Part shown: piece after piece, positions 1 to 5,246 of the stretch
Layout of the letters: each line of letters opens with the position of its first letter
How positions within the stretch are numbered: position 1 is the stretch's first letter
Assembly (NCBI GenBank): GCA_002900535.1
Contig: MUGC01000010.1
Location: 1 to 13,861 of the forward strand
From: Thermoplasmata archaeon M9B1D
GTDB taxonomy: Archaea > Thermoplasmatota > E2 > DHVEG-1
Reading direction: 5' to 3'
DNA: 13,861 nucleotides
The notes under the pieces: model-generated
Told to the model about the DNA's origin: nothing
What the model saw: the letters and a program-made list of their open reading frames with translations, nothing else
Databases searched by the model: none
Program-made: the position numbers and the translations under genes

Positions 1-154
1 TTGAACAAAAATCAAAATCATAAGCTGTTCCAGCTTTTCCAGAAGAAGGACCATTAATAGTTGGTTTTCCAGGTGGATTATTATAAGCAGCTTCAGCAGT
101 TACAACTGGTATAACTAAAATCAAACATATTATCAATATTTTAATTTTTTTCAC
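1..154 (-). CDS. Secreted PKD/Ig-like protein, N-terminal part only (runs off left edge)
   Basis: Only the first 51 codons are visible. I chose the GTG at 154 because GGGGTGA (167-161) lies six bases upstream. The first ~21 residues form a signal peptide: a lysine-rich start (KKIK), a hydrophobic stretch (ILIICLILVIPVV), then a small-residue region (TAEAA). The mature start reads NNPPGKPTINGPSSGKAGTAYDFDF. This is the usual opening strand pattern of PKD or Ig-like domains in archaeal surface proteins (P-x-K-P-x-I-x-G-x-x-x-G-x-x-G-x-x-Y). The protein is therefore likely exported and displayed on the cell surface. Whether it carries the C-terminal tail seen in its neighbours cannot be known here. 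An upstream GTG at 164 is ruled out by an early stop. Confidence 0.75.
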   Translation of the reverse strand, partial: MKKIKILIICLILVIPVVTAEAAYNNPPGKPTINGPSSGKAGTAYDFDFCS

Positions 155-179
155 GTTTTTTCACCCCTTTTCTAAAAAC

Positions 180-193
180 TTACCAATTGGTAA
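180..193. promoter_or_regulatory. 14-bp perfect palindrome at the predicted transcription start (candidate operator)
   Basis: TTACCAATTGGTAA is a perfect palindrome. It lies between the TATA-like box of the left-edge gene (204-212) and its Shine-Dalgarno, about where transcription should begin. In archaea repressors often bind at or just downstream of TATA. The regulator is unknown, and a palindrome of this length in AT-rich DNA can occur by chance. Confidence 0.35.
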
Positions 194-203
194 TATATTT
201 GAT

Positions 204-212
204 TATAAAAGG
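204..212 (-). promoter_or_regulatory. TATA-like box of the left-edge secreted protein gene
   Basis: On the minus strand this reads CCTTTTATAA. It would place the transcript start near 180, leaving a leader of about 25 bases before the GTG at 154. Confidence 0.4.
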
Positions 213-287
213 TTTATGGTAAGATAATTAAATTTTATTGTTAAAGAGAAATCTTATATTCAACAAAATTAAAAAAACAATATATGG

Positions 288-312
288 AAACAAAAAAATG
301 TAAAAAAAGAAA
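288..312 (-). terminator. T-rich terminator of the small membrane protein gene
   Basis: On the minus strand the DNA just after the stop at 333 reads TTTTCTTTTTTTACATTTTT. This is an uninterrupted pyrimidine tract without a stem, as expected for archaeal intrinsic termination. The same pattern (T-tract, ACATTT, more T) recurs at 1054, 2751 and 3281. Confidence 0.55.
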
Positions 313-332
313 AATGGGGAGAGTTGAACTCT

Positions 333-593
333 TTATCTATGTTCAGAATCAAAACCCAATTGATTCCTTATTTCTGCAATATGTAGATGAGGAGCTAATG
401 AAGTTATTGCAAAAAATATTGCCAGCAGGAACCAAAATGTTGAATCCAAGTCAAAATCAATTTTCAATATTCTCCAAATAATTCCTATTATTACAAGTAT
501 AATAGAAAGAGCTTCACATATATTACACCAATTACCGCATATTATAAGTTGTTTTTTTGCTTCTTCTCTATCTTTAAATGGTTTCTCAGCCAT
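333..593 (-). CDS. Small two-helix membrane protein of unknown function
   Basis: I do not recognise the family. I chose the ATG at 593 (MAEKPFKDREEAKK) because GAGGTG (606-601) sits seven bases upstream. The open frame extends upstream to 677 but without a better start. The 86-residue product has a charged N-terminus and then two hydrophobic segments, around residues 27-42 (ALSIILVIIGIIWRIL) and 51-64 (STFWFLLAIFFAIT). It ends in a short polar tail containing a histidine pair (PHLHIAEIRNQLGFDSEHR). Cysteines at 19 and 22 (CGNWC-type spacing) lie just before the first helix. It has its own TATA box and terminator, so it is probably monocistronic. Conserved length and a clean Shine-Dalgarno support a real gene. 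Confidence 0.65.
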   Translation of the reverse strand: MAEKPFKDREEAKKQLIICGNWCNICEALSIILVIIGIIWRILKIDFDLDSTFWFLLAIFFAITSLAPHLHIAEIRNQLGFDSEHR

Positions 594-627
594 TCTCATA
601 CACCTCATTTTGTAAAACAAATGTTTG

Positions 628-636
628 TTTATAAAT
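628..636 (-). promoter_or_regulatory. TATA box of the small membrane protein gene
   Basis: The minus strand reads ATTTATAAAC. The start would fall near 605-608, giving a very short leader carrying the GAGGTG. Confidence 0.45.
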
Positions 637-649
637 ATCTTCTTAAAAT

Positions 650-690
650 TTAAAAAAACAACGCTTGAAAACGACAAAATGTTAAACTGG
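650..690. repeat. A-rich intergenic repeat, copy 1 (matches 5025-5066)
   Basis: Reads as AAAAAAACAAC, then CTTGAAAAC, then CAAAATGTTAAA. The copy at 5025-5066 has the same three blocks in the same order and spacing. Both lie upstream of a TATA box (TTATAAATAT) of a minus-strand gene. A looser relative is at 268-306. Confidence 0.5.
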
Positions 691-697
691 TTTCATA

Positions 698-722
698 TCA
701 ACAAAAAAAGAAAGAAGAAAGG
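698..722 (-). terminator. T-rich terminator after the candidate ncRNA
   Basis: On the minus strand this reads CCTTTCTTCTTTCTTTTTTTG. It follows the paired region at 747-841 and precedes the promoter of the next minus-strand gene. A pyrimidine tract here has no coding gene to serve, which supports a separate transcript upstream. Confidence 0.45.
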
Positions 723-841
723 TTTTTAGTGAGATAGAACTGATTTTCCAATGTGTTTGAATTTCAAGAGGGCTTAAAACACGTTTCTCTTGAATTTTTT
801 TTCTTCTGTTGAGTAGCTTGGGTTCCCACAAGCCCATTGGA
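723..841 (-). ncRNA. Candidate structured non-coding RNA (three-helix fold)
   Basis: No coding frame covers this stretch, yet it is less AT-rich than its surroundings. On the minus strand, TCCAATG (841-835) can pair with CATTGGA (753-747), closing two hairpins. One is GCTTG/CAAGC (833-829 with 820-816, eight-base loop). The other is TTCAAGAG/CTCTTGAA (794-787 with 770-763). A competing pairing, GGGCTT (835-830) with AAGCCC (775-770), overlaps two of these helices. A TATA box at 858-866 would start a transcript near 836-841, and a T-rich terminator lies at 698-722. I do not recognise the RNA family. It could instead be a regulatory leader of the small membrane protein gene. Confidence 0.4.
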
Positions 842-857
842 TAGTCTATTAAAGTTT

Positions 858-866
858 CTATATAAA
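858..866 (-). promoter_or_regulatory. TATA box for the candidate ncRNA
   Basis: The minus strand reads TTTATATAG. Its distance to 836-841, the first base-paired segment of the candidate RNA, is the usual archaeal TATA-to-start distance. Confidence 0.4.
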
Positions 867-913
867 TTAAACTAACATAATACGTAACATTTGTTTCTTA
901 ATAATTATAAAGG

Positions 914-923
914 TTTATATAAA
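914..923 (+). promoter_or_regulatory. Strong TATA box reading rightward
   Basis: TTTATATAAA preceded by AAAGG. It would start a plus-strand transcript near 941-946, exactly where the inverted-repeat element begins. No plus-strand coding gene follows. Confidence 0.4.
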
Positions 924-940
924 AATAATATAATTACATT

Positions 941-1031
941 TTGGAGGTAAGGAATAATTTATAACAGGAGTGAATTTTTATATCATTTCAATTTACACCC
1001 CTACTATAATATTAACTTCACTCCCCTCCAA
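941..1031 (+). ncRNA. Candidate structured RNA with nested inverted repeats
   Basis: Two inverted repeats share one continuous 3' arm. TTGGAGG (941-947) pairs with CCTCCAA (1025-1031), and GGAGTGAA (967-974) pairs with TTCACTCC (1017-1024). The 5' arms are separated by a 19-base bulge. A TATA box lies at 914-923. The element converges on the 3' end of the transglutaminase gene, so it might also be antisense to that transcript's end. No convincing open frame: the longest is 27 residues from GTG at 970, without a well-spaced Shine-Dalgarno. The sequence would fold equally on the minus strand. Confidence 0.3.
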
Positions 1032-1053
1032 TACATTTTATAGCTACTACTAA

Positions 1054-1085
1054 GAAAACAAATGTAAAAAAGAAAGAAAAAAGAG
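1054..1085 (-). terminator. T-rich terminator of the transglutaminase gene
   Basis: On the minus strand this reads CTCTTTTTTCTTTCTTTTTT followed by ACATTTGTTTTC, immediately after the stop codon. It matches the terminators at 288, 2751 and 3281. Confidence 0.6.
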
Positions 1086-1093
1086 TTTTTAGT

Positions 1094-2617
1094 TTATATT
1101 ATCATTTGGTTTAGTATTTTCTCCAAGAAAGGAAAACACCGAAAGAACCTTTGTAAAAACAGAGATGTGCTGATTGCCTTAGTTTTTGACATATAGACAA
1201 TAAGCGAATCAGACCATTCACTTTCATAATCCCATTGATCCTTTGCTTTCACTTTTATTTGATAGTTACCTTTTATTTTCCAACTGTGGGAAGCTGTGCA
1301 TTCATCACCTGATCTATATGGTCCAAGCCATCCAGTAGCTGCCCCATCACCCCAGTCAAACCAAAACCATACGGGATCACCACCAGGTTCAATAGTTGAG
1401 GTTGTATATTCATAATTTTCTTTAATATTTCCAATTAGTCTTCCATCTGGAGTCTTTGGTTTATTTGGTGCTATTTTTTCATATTGTAACCATGTTGCTA
1501 CTCTTTCAATTTGTATATCACCGGATGGATTCCATGAATCTATACAGTTATAATTCCAAACTAAAAGATTTGAAGGACCTCCACTAATTGTTGTTACAAA
1601 ACATTTATTGCTAGTTGCTCCAAAATACATATCACTTGTTGTACTATCATCCCAGGTTACATCTACTGGAATCCATCCATAATTGGGTAAATAAATCTGA
1701 GTCCATCGGTGAAAATCCGTGTCATTAAATGGAGGAGATGGAATAGGGCAAGTAGAACAAGAAGTTATTGTTCCACCAATATAACGAGCAGGGATACCCG
1801 CTGCTCTACAAAGTGCAATATATAAAAAACTATACTCACTACAAGATCCATTACCACGTGAAAGTACAACTGGGGCTTCATCCCAACCGCCTTTCATTGA
1901 ATAGTTTAAATTATTTTTTACATAATCATGTAATAATTTTGCTTTCCAATAAAGATTTGTTTCACTACCAACAGCATCTTGTACAGCTTGTTGAATATCA
2001 GGATTTGTTATATTGTATTTTGTTTCATCTGAAGTATATGCATTAAATATATCAATTGGAATTAAACCAACAACATTTGCAGGATCTATATCATATGAGA
2101 TATTGTAAATAATCGCATCAACTTCATAATATGTGGTAGAAGTTATTCCTCCATATATCGGTCTTTCATATAATGCAACAGCTAGACCCCAATTATCATA
2201 ATTTGTTGTAAATAAATTAGGATTATATGTCACTGTTCCATCAATAACTTGATTAGGAATTATCATAGATGACGGTGGTACAGCATATCGAGTCTCAACT
2301 GTAACTCCTCTTGTTCCATTATTTTTAACCGAATCTGTATATCTAATTTTTACATTAACTGGATCTGAAAGTTCATAACTATCAAAAATTAGATCATTGT
2401 TAATATCATGATGTCTAAATTTATCATAAAATCTAAGTTCATGGTTTTCATAATTATCGATTAAAATATTATCACCCTTGAACGGATCTTCATTAGTTTT
2501 CTTACAATTTTCTATGTATATACTGGTGCCCTGTGAATTTAAAGTTATTTCATAAATTGATGATATTGTAATTATTAATAATATAAACATTAAAATGCTT
2601 ATTATTTTCTTTTGCAT
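1094..2617 (-). CDS. Secreted transglutaminase-like protein with PKD domain and C-terminal tail
   Basis: 507 residues. I chose the ATG at 2617 because GGGAGG lies about ten bases upstream; the upstream TTG at 2635 would include that site in the coding frame. Residues 2-24 form a signal peptide or anchor (KKIISILMFILLIITISSIY). Residues 71-82 (DINNDLIFDSYE) match an EF-hand-type calcium loop. A transglutaminase-like fold spans about 220-330, with the triad visible as Cys259 (GSCSEYS), His303 (FHRW) and Asp319 (VDVTWDD). A PKD-like domain follows at about 383-478 (FDWGDGAATG, GNYQIKVKAKD). The last ~19 residues (LQRFFRCFPFLEKILNQ then MII) form a tail nearly shared with the propeller protein at 3322-4932. 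It is probably exported and either cleaves or cross-links proteins; in archaea such domains are often peptidases. The substrate is unknown. Confidence 0.85.
   Translation of the reverse strand: MQKKIISILMFILLIITISSIYEITLNSQGTSIYIENCKKTNEDPFKGDNILIDNYENHELRFYDKFRHHDINNDLIFDSYELSDPVNVKIRYTDSVKNNGTRGVTVETRYAVPPSSMIIPNQVIDGTVTYNPNLFTTNYDNWGLAVALYERPIYGGITSTTYYEVDAIIYNISYDIDPANVVGLIPIDIFNAYTSDETKYNITNPDIQQAVQDAVGSETNLYWKAKLLHDYVKNNLNYSMKGGWDEAPVVLSRGNGSCSEYSFLYIALCRAAGIPARYIGGTITSCSTCPIPSPPFNDTDFHRWTQIYLPNYGWIPVDVTWDDSTTSDMYFGATSNKCFVTTISGGPSNLLVWNYNCIDSWNPSGDIQIERVATWLQYEKIAPNKPKTPDGRLIGNIKENYEYTTSTIEPGGDPVWFWFDWGDGAATGWLGPYRSGDECTASHSWKIKGNYQIKVKAKDQWDYESEWSDSLIVYMSKTKAISTSLFLQRFFRCFPFLEKILNQMII
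1104..1120 (-). repeat. Tail-coding repeat, copy A
   Basis: A 17-base block (ATTTGGTTTAGTATTTT on the plus strand) encodes KILNQ of the tail. It is identical at 2796-2812 and 3329-3345, including third codon positions. Confidence 0.7.
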
Positions 2618-2650
2618 ATTTTTTCTGCCTCCCAAATCAAAAAAAACAAT

Positions 2651-2658
2651 TTATAAAA
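2651..2658 (-). promoter_or_regulatory. TATA box of the transglutaminase gene
   Basis: The minus strand reads GTTTTATAAATTG. It gives a start near 2630 and a short leader with the GGGAGG site. Confidence 0.45.
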
Positions 2659-2706
2659 CAAAATACTGCTATTTAATAATTATTAGACATATAACGATTA
2701 TTTTAT

Positions 2707-2722
2707 TATAACAATTGTTATA
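2707..2722. promoter_or_regulatory. 16-bp perfect palindrome upstream of the transglutaminase promoter
   Basis: TATAACAATTGTTATA, about 50 bases upstream of the TATA box. It shares the CAATTG centre and flanking TA symmetry with the palindrome at 180-193. It could be an activator or repressor site. Chance symmetry in AT-rich DNA is possible. Confidence 0.3.
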
Positions 2723-2750
2723 TTAGATGAAAAAAATCATTTATATGAAC

Positions 2751-2779
2751 AACAAAATGTAAAAAAAGAAAACAAAGAG
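2751..2779 (-). terminator. T-rich terminator downstream of the metal-binding gene and orphan tail
   Basis: On the minus strand this reads CTCTTTGTTTTCTTTTTTTA followed by CATTTTGTT. Same type and same distance from the tail-coding repeat as at 3281-3312. Confidence 0.55.
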
Positions 2780-2785
2780 ATTGGG

Positions 2786-2827
2786 TTAGATTAGTATTTG
2801 GTTTAGTATTTTTTCAAAGAAAGACGC
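2786..2827 (-). pseudogene. Orphan C-terminal tail remnant
   Basis: On the minus strand, in a frame different from the upstream gene, the DNA reads A-S-F-F-E-K-I-L-N-Q-I-L-I and then a stop. Bases 2795-2823 are identical over 29 positions to 3328-3356, the tail of the propeller gene. Relative to that copy, four bases seem to be missing just before the first Phe codon, which removes the Arg-Phe-Pro part. A stop lies a few codons upstream in this frame, so no protein is expected. The block begins five bases after the stop of the metal-binding gene. I read it as the surviving 3' end of a decayed secreted-protein gene, or as a repeat element in its own right. Confidence 0.6.
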
Positions 2828-2831
2828 CCAT

Positions 2832-3224
2832 CTAATCCTTGTATTTATTCATTCTTTGGAATCTCTCTGATTCAATCCTTGAGACAAGAAGAAACAACTT
2901 TTTTCTTAAGCTTTGAGTAATTAAAAATTTAGTTTTATATGGGCATTCTTCATCTAAAATAGCACAAGTATTATCCTTATCAAATATTACAGGATACATT
3001 CGACATCCTTTGGGCCTATGGTCATATATTGAGCATTTTATACCGTTGTGAAATACGCAACGTCCATCTCTATTTTTTAACTGTAACCATCCATTATGAG
3101 TATCAACAAAGAAATCATGAGAAAAACCTAAATTTTTTATCCTATTTATGTCCATGTCTGAAAGAAGCATGATCGTATCTTTACAGCATTTTATACAATT
3201 TAAATCGATACAAGGACTACTCAT
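2832..3224 (-). CDS. YkgJ-type CxxCxxCC metal-cluster protein
   Basis: 130 residues, no signal peptide, so cytosolic. The N-terminus has CxxxxCxxCC (Cys5, Cys10, Cys13, Cys14). A second cysteine set follows in GRCVFHNGIKCSIYDHRPKGC, then RMYP. This arrangement is the signature of the CxxCxxCC (YkgJ/UPF0153) family, predicted to bind zinc or an iron-sulfur cluster; the biochemical role is not established. The C-terminus is helical and basic (SLRKKLFLLVSRIESERFQR). The ATG at 3224 follows only a weak GAG-type Shine-Dalgarno, and a TATA box is at 3262-3272. It sits between two secreted-protein genes but has no visible link to export. It may depend on the terminator at 2751, which comes with the orphan tail. 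Confidence 0.85.
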   Translation of the reverse strand: MSSPCIDLNCIKCCKDTIMLLSDMDINRIKNLGFSHDFFVDTHNGWLQLKNRDGRCVFHNGIKCSIYDHRPKGCRMYPVIFDKDNTCAILDEECPYKTKFLITQSLRKKLFLLVSRIESERFQRMNKYKD

Positions 3225-3261
3225 TTAATACTCTCAAAATACTATCAAAGAACAACTATAA

Positions 3262-3272
3262 GTTTATAAAAA
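3262..3272 (-). promoter_or_regulatory. TATA box of the metal-cluster protein gene
   Basis: The minus strand reads GTTTTTATAAAC, some 40 bases upstream of the start codon. Confidence 0.4.
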
Positions 3273-3280
3273 CTATCTTA

Positions 3281-3312
3281 AACAAAAAAATGTTAAAAAA
3301 AGAAAAAAAGAG
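3281..3312 (-). terminator. T-rich terminator of the propeller gene
   Basis: On the minus strand this reads CTCTTTTTTTCTTTTTTTAA followed by CATTTTTTTGTT. It lies directly after the stop codon, with the same block structure as 2751-2779. Confidence 0.6.
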
Positions 3313-3321
3313 ATTAGATCT

Positions 3322-4932
3322 TTAGATTATTTGGTTTAGTATTTTTTCAAAGAAAGGAAAACGCTGAATGAGTTTTTCTATCAAAGATAATAGAATATTT
3401 ATTTGTTTATCTTTGTAAGTTGTAAGTGATACATTAATTATTTCGTAATCACTTGTATTTTCCTTATTTTCAATCTTTATCTGTCCAGAAAAATTAGTTT
3501 CTTGTATATCTGGAGCAATAACTTTAACTTCAACTGTAATTATTCCATCTTCAGGTTTTACATTATCACCATTAGATGGCATAAAATACCATGTGCCCCA
3601 ATCAGGATATTTTGAAACCGTCCAATTTAGAAGTGAACCTGCATCACCAATGTTTTTTATTATAAAACTCCCATTTACTATTGCTCCTGGTTTTAAATTA
3701 ATCCAATTAAAACCTCCTTCACAATAAAGATCAGGTTCTTTTTCAGGTTCAGAGTCATGATTTTTCACTATTGTTTTTCTATAAATTACTGGGGATTGAT
3801 ATCCTTGATTATCTATTGCTAATGCAGATATTATATATGAGCCATCTTCATATATTGTTGTATCCCATATTTTCTGCCATTGTTCTGTTCCCTGAGCTTT
3901 TATCCAATCTCCCTCATTACCAATTTTTAGATATACATATTTGATGTTTCCATCTAGATCATAAGCTGTACCATTTATTGTTATCGTATCTTTTACTGTT
4001 TCATTTTCAGTTGGAGTATTTATAAATACTCTGGGACGAATTATATCATCGTCATCATCTAGCGTATAAGGAATAGCAAATCCTGTGATCTGCGTAGTTA
4101 CTGTACCAAAGTTTCCGATTTTTGTTAATTTTGCTGTGTTTAGATTACACGTATATAATGCTCCTTCGTCGCCATTATCTACAGTAAATGCTGCTAAATA
4201 ACAAATACCAGTTTCTTTATCAAATTCCATATCTTGACCATGGTTTAAATCAACACCAAAAGATCCAATTAGTGTTGCTGAACCATTTTCAAGATTAATA
4301 GAATATAAACTATCTGTATGTAAATCATTTCCATACATCATTCCAAAACCATCGCAAGCTAGACCAGACATTACACCATTGGTTATGCCAAATGGTCCAA
4401 CTAACGTTGCGGTACCTGATTGCATATCGATAGTAAACAGATTTTTTGAACCGCAAGCGTATAAAGTATCAGAAATATCATCATATGCTAGGCCATTTAA
4501 ACCTTCATTTGAACCTGAAGATCCAACTAATATCATTTCACCGGTGATATGATCTATAATCCAAATATTTGAATTACTTTCTGGTGCATATTCAGAACAC
4601 CACCATTTATCATCAATCCATGTTGCACCTGAAATCTTATCCATTGATATTGGGGTGGCAATTGTATATAGGATCTCGGGGTTATTTAATTCAAAACGAA
4701 CAATGAGATCAGGGTTAGGATAAGCTTGATAACCATAACATATTTTTTCTTCAATAATGCAGTTATTTGTAGTATTATTAATAGTTTTAGTTGTACCATT
4801 AATAGCAGTTGCTCCAGTTAACATTGCATTTGTTATTGGGTTATTTTGCTGATTATATTGTTCATATATATTGAAATTTAAAATACAACAGAAAGCAAGG
4901 ATGATGATTACGAGGTTTCTATATATTGAAAT
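3322..4932 (-). CDS. Secreted beta-propeller/Ig-domain protein with C-terminal tail; probable ATT start
   Basis: The first ATG (4824) would give 500 residues without an export signal. In the same frame, 36 more codons run upstream to ATT at 4932, seven bases after AGGAGGAG (4947-4940). No ATG, GTG or TTG occurs between the in-frame stop above that site and 4824. The extra residues form a signal peptide (YRNLVIIILAFCCILNF). With the ATT start the product is 536 residues. Residues ~85-290 contain repeated units of the type GLAYD..LYACG..LFTIDMQSGTATLVGPFG, a beta-propeller-like fold. An Ig-like domain follows at ~299-391 (ITINGTAYDLDGNIKYVYL). A second beta-sandwich spans ~400-506 (VNGSFIIKNIGDAGS). 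The tail is at 517-536 (IQRFPFFEKILNQII). It is probably a surface binding protein; the ligand is unknown. A sequencing error that removed a normal start cannot be excluded. Confidence 0.75.
   Translation of the reverse strand: MSIYRNLVIIILAFCCILNFNIYEQYNQQNNPITNAMLTGATAINGTTKTINNTTNNCIIEEKICYGYQAYPNPDLIVRFELNNPEILYTIATPISMDKISGATWIDDKWWCSEYAPESNSNIWIIDHITGEMILVGSSGSNEGLNGLAYDDISDTLYACGSKNLFTIDMQSGTATLVGPFGITNGVMSGLACDGFGMMYGNDLHTDSLYSINLENGSATLIGSFGVDLNHGQDMEFDKETGICYLAAFTVDNGDEGALYTCNLNTAKLTKIGNFGTVTTQITGFAIPYTLDDDDDIIRPRVFINTPTENETVKDTITINGTAYDLDGNIKYVYLKIGNEGDWIKAQGTEQWQKIWDTTIYEDGSYIISALAIDNQGYQSPVIYRKTIVKNHDSEPEKEPDLYCEGGFNWINLKPGAIVNGSFIIKNIGDAGSLLNWTVSKYPDWGTWYFMPSNGDNVKPEDGIITVEVKVIAPDIQETNFSGQIKIENKENTSDYEIINVSLTTYKDKQINILLSLIEKLIQRFPFFEKILNQII
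3328..3356 (-). repeat. Tail-coding repeat, copy C
   Basis: Encodes the F-F-E-K-I-L-N-Q part of the propeller protein's tail. It is identical over 29 bases to the orphan copy at 2795-2823. Confidence 0.7.
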
Positions 4933-4939
4933 GTTTTTA

Positions 4940-4947
4940 CTCCTCCT
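4940..4947 (-). promoter_or_regulatory. Strong Shine-Dalgarno that fixes the ATT start
   Basis: AGGAGGAG on the minus strand, seven bases before ATT at 4932. It is among the best ribosome-binding sites in the window and has no standard start codon at a usable distance. Confidence 0.6.
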
Positions 4948-4993
4948 ATCAGAATGTTAATCTATATCTTGTAGTATTTAATATTTTACCTTC

Positions 4994-5002
4994 TTATAAA
5001 TA
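4994..5002 (-). promoter_or_regulatory. TATA box of the propeller gene
   Basis: The minus strand reads ATATTTATAAG. It would start transcription near 4970, upstream of the Shine-Dalgarno, so the mRNA includes the ATT region. Confidence 0.45.
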
Positions 5003-5024
5003 TTTTTGAAGACATATGCTACGA

Positions 5025-5066
5025 AATTAAAAAAAACAACACTTTGAAACATCAAAATGTTAAAAC
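5025..5066. repeat. A-rich intergenic repeat, copy 2
   Basis: Same blocks as 650-690 (AAAAAAAACAAC, CTTTGAAAC, CAAAATGTTAAA). Here it lies between divergent genes, so it cannot be the terminator of an upstream minus-strand coding gene. The rest of the 4933-5246 gap holds the two promoters and small AT palindromes (CTGTTAACAG at 5073-5082, TGTTTAAATAAACA at 5084-5097). Confidence 0.45.
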
Positions 5067-5215
5067 AGATTTCTGTTAACAGTTGTTTAAATAAACAAAA
5101 AATTTTATACCCAATAATATATTACATTACCTAAAAAAATAAAAGATTAAATAATCAATTAAATTTAGGATGGGTAAACAAAAATTATAATTAAATAATT
5201 TTAAAAATAAAAGAC

Positions 5216-5233
5216 ATATGTTGAAAAACATAT
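5216..5233 (+). promoter_or_regulatory. Leader hairpin with GAAA loop next to the receiver gene's ribosome site
   Basis: ATATGTT, GAAA, AACATAT form a seven-base-pair stem with a GNRA-type tetraloop. It ends one base before GGTGA (5235-5239), the Shine-Dalgarno of the gene at 5247. It could modulate translation. The stem is AU-rich and so weak. Confidence 0.3.
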
Positions 5234-5246
5234 TGGTGAAAAGAAA

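Noticed and set aside
284..481. Plus-strand open frame of 65 codons
   Set aside because: It overlaps the minus-strand small membrane protein, which has a Shine-Dalgarno and TATA box. Its own start lies in the A-rich terminator, and the product has no recognisable pattern.
816..833. T-arm-like GGTTCCCA hairpin, suggesting a tRNA
   Set aside because: There is no acceptor stem, anticodon arm or D-arm at the expected spacing. It fits better as one hairpin of the candidate ncRNA.
970..1053. Small GTG-started frame of 27 codons
   Set aside because: The nearest Shine-Dalgarno (943-947) is over 20 bases away, and the frame runs through the inverted-repeat arms.
1768..2046. Plus-strand open frame of 92 codons
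   Set aside because: It lies inside the transglutaminase gene in the opposite direction, over its catalytic region. Its His- and Tyr-rich composition is typical of an antisense shadow.
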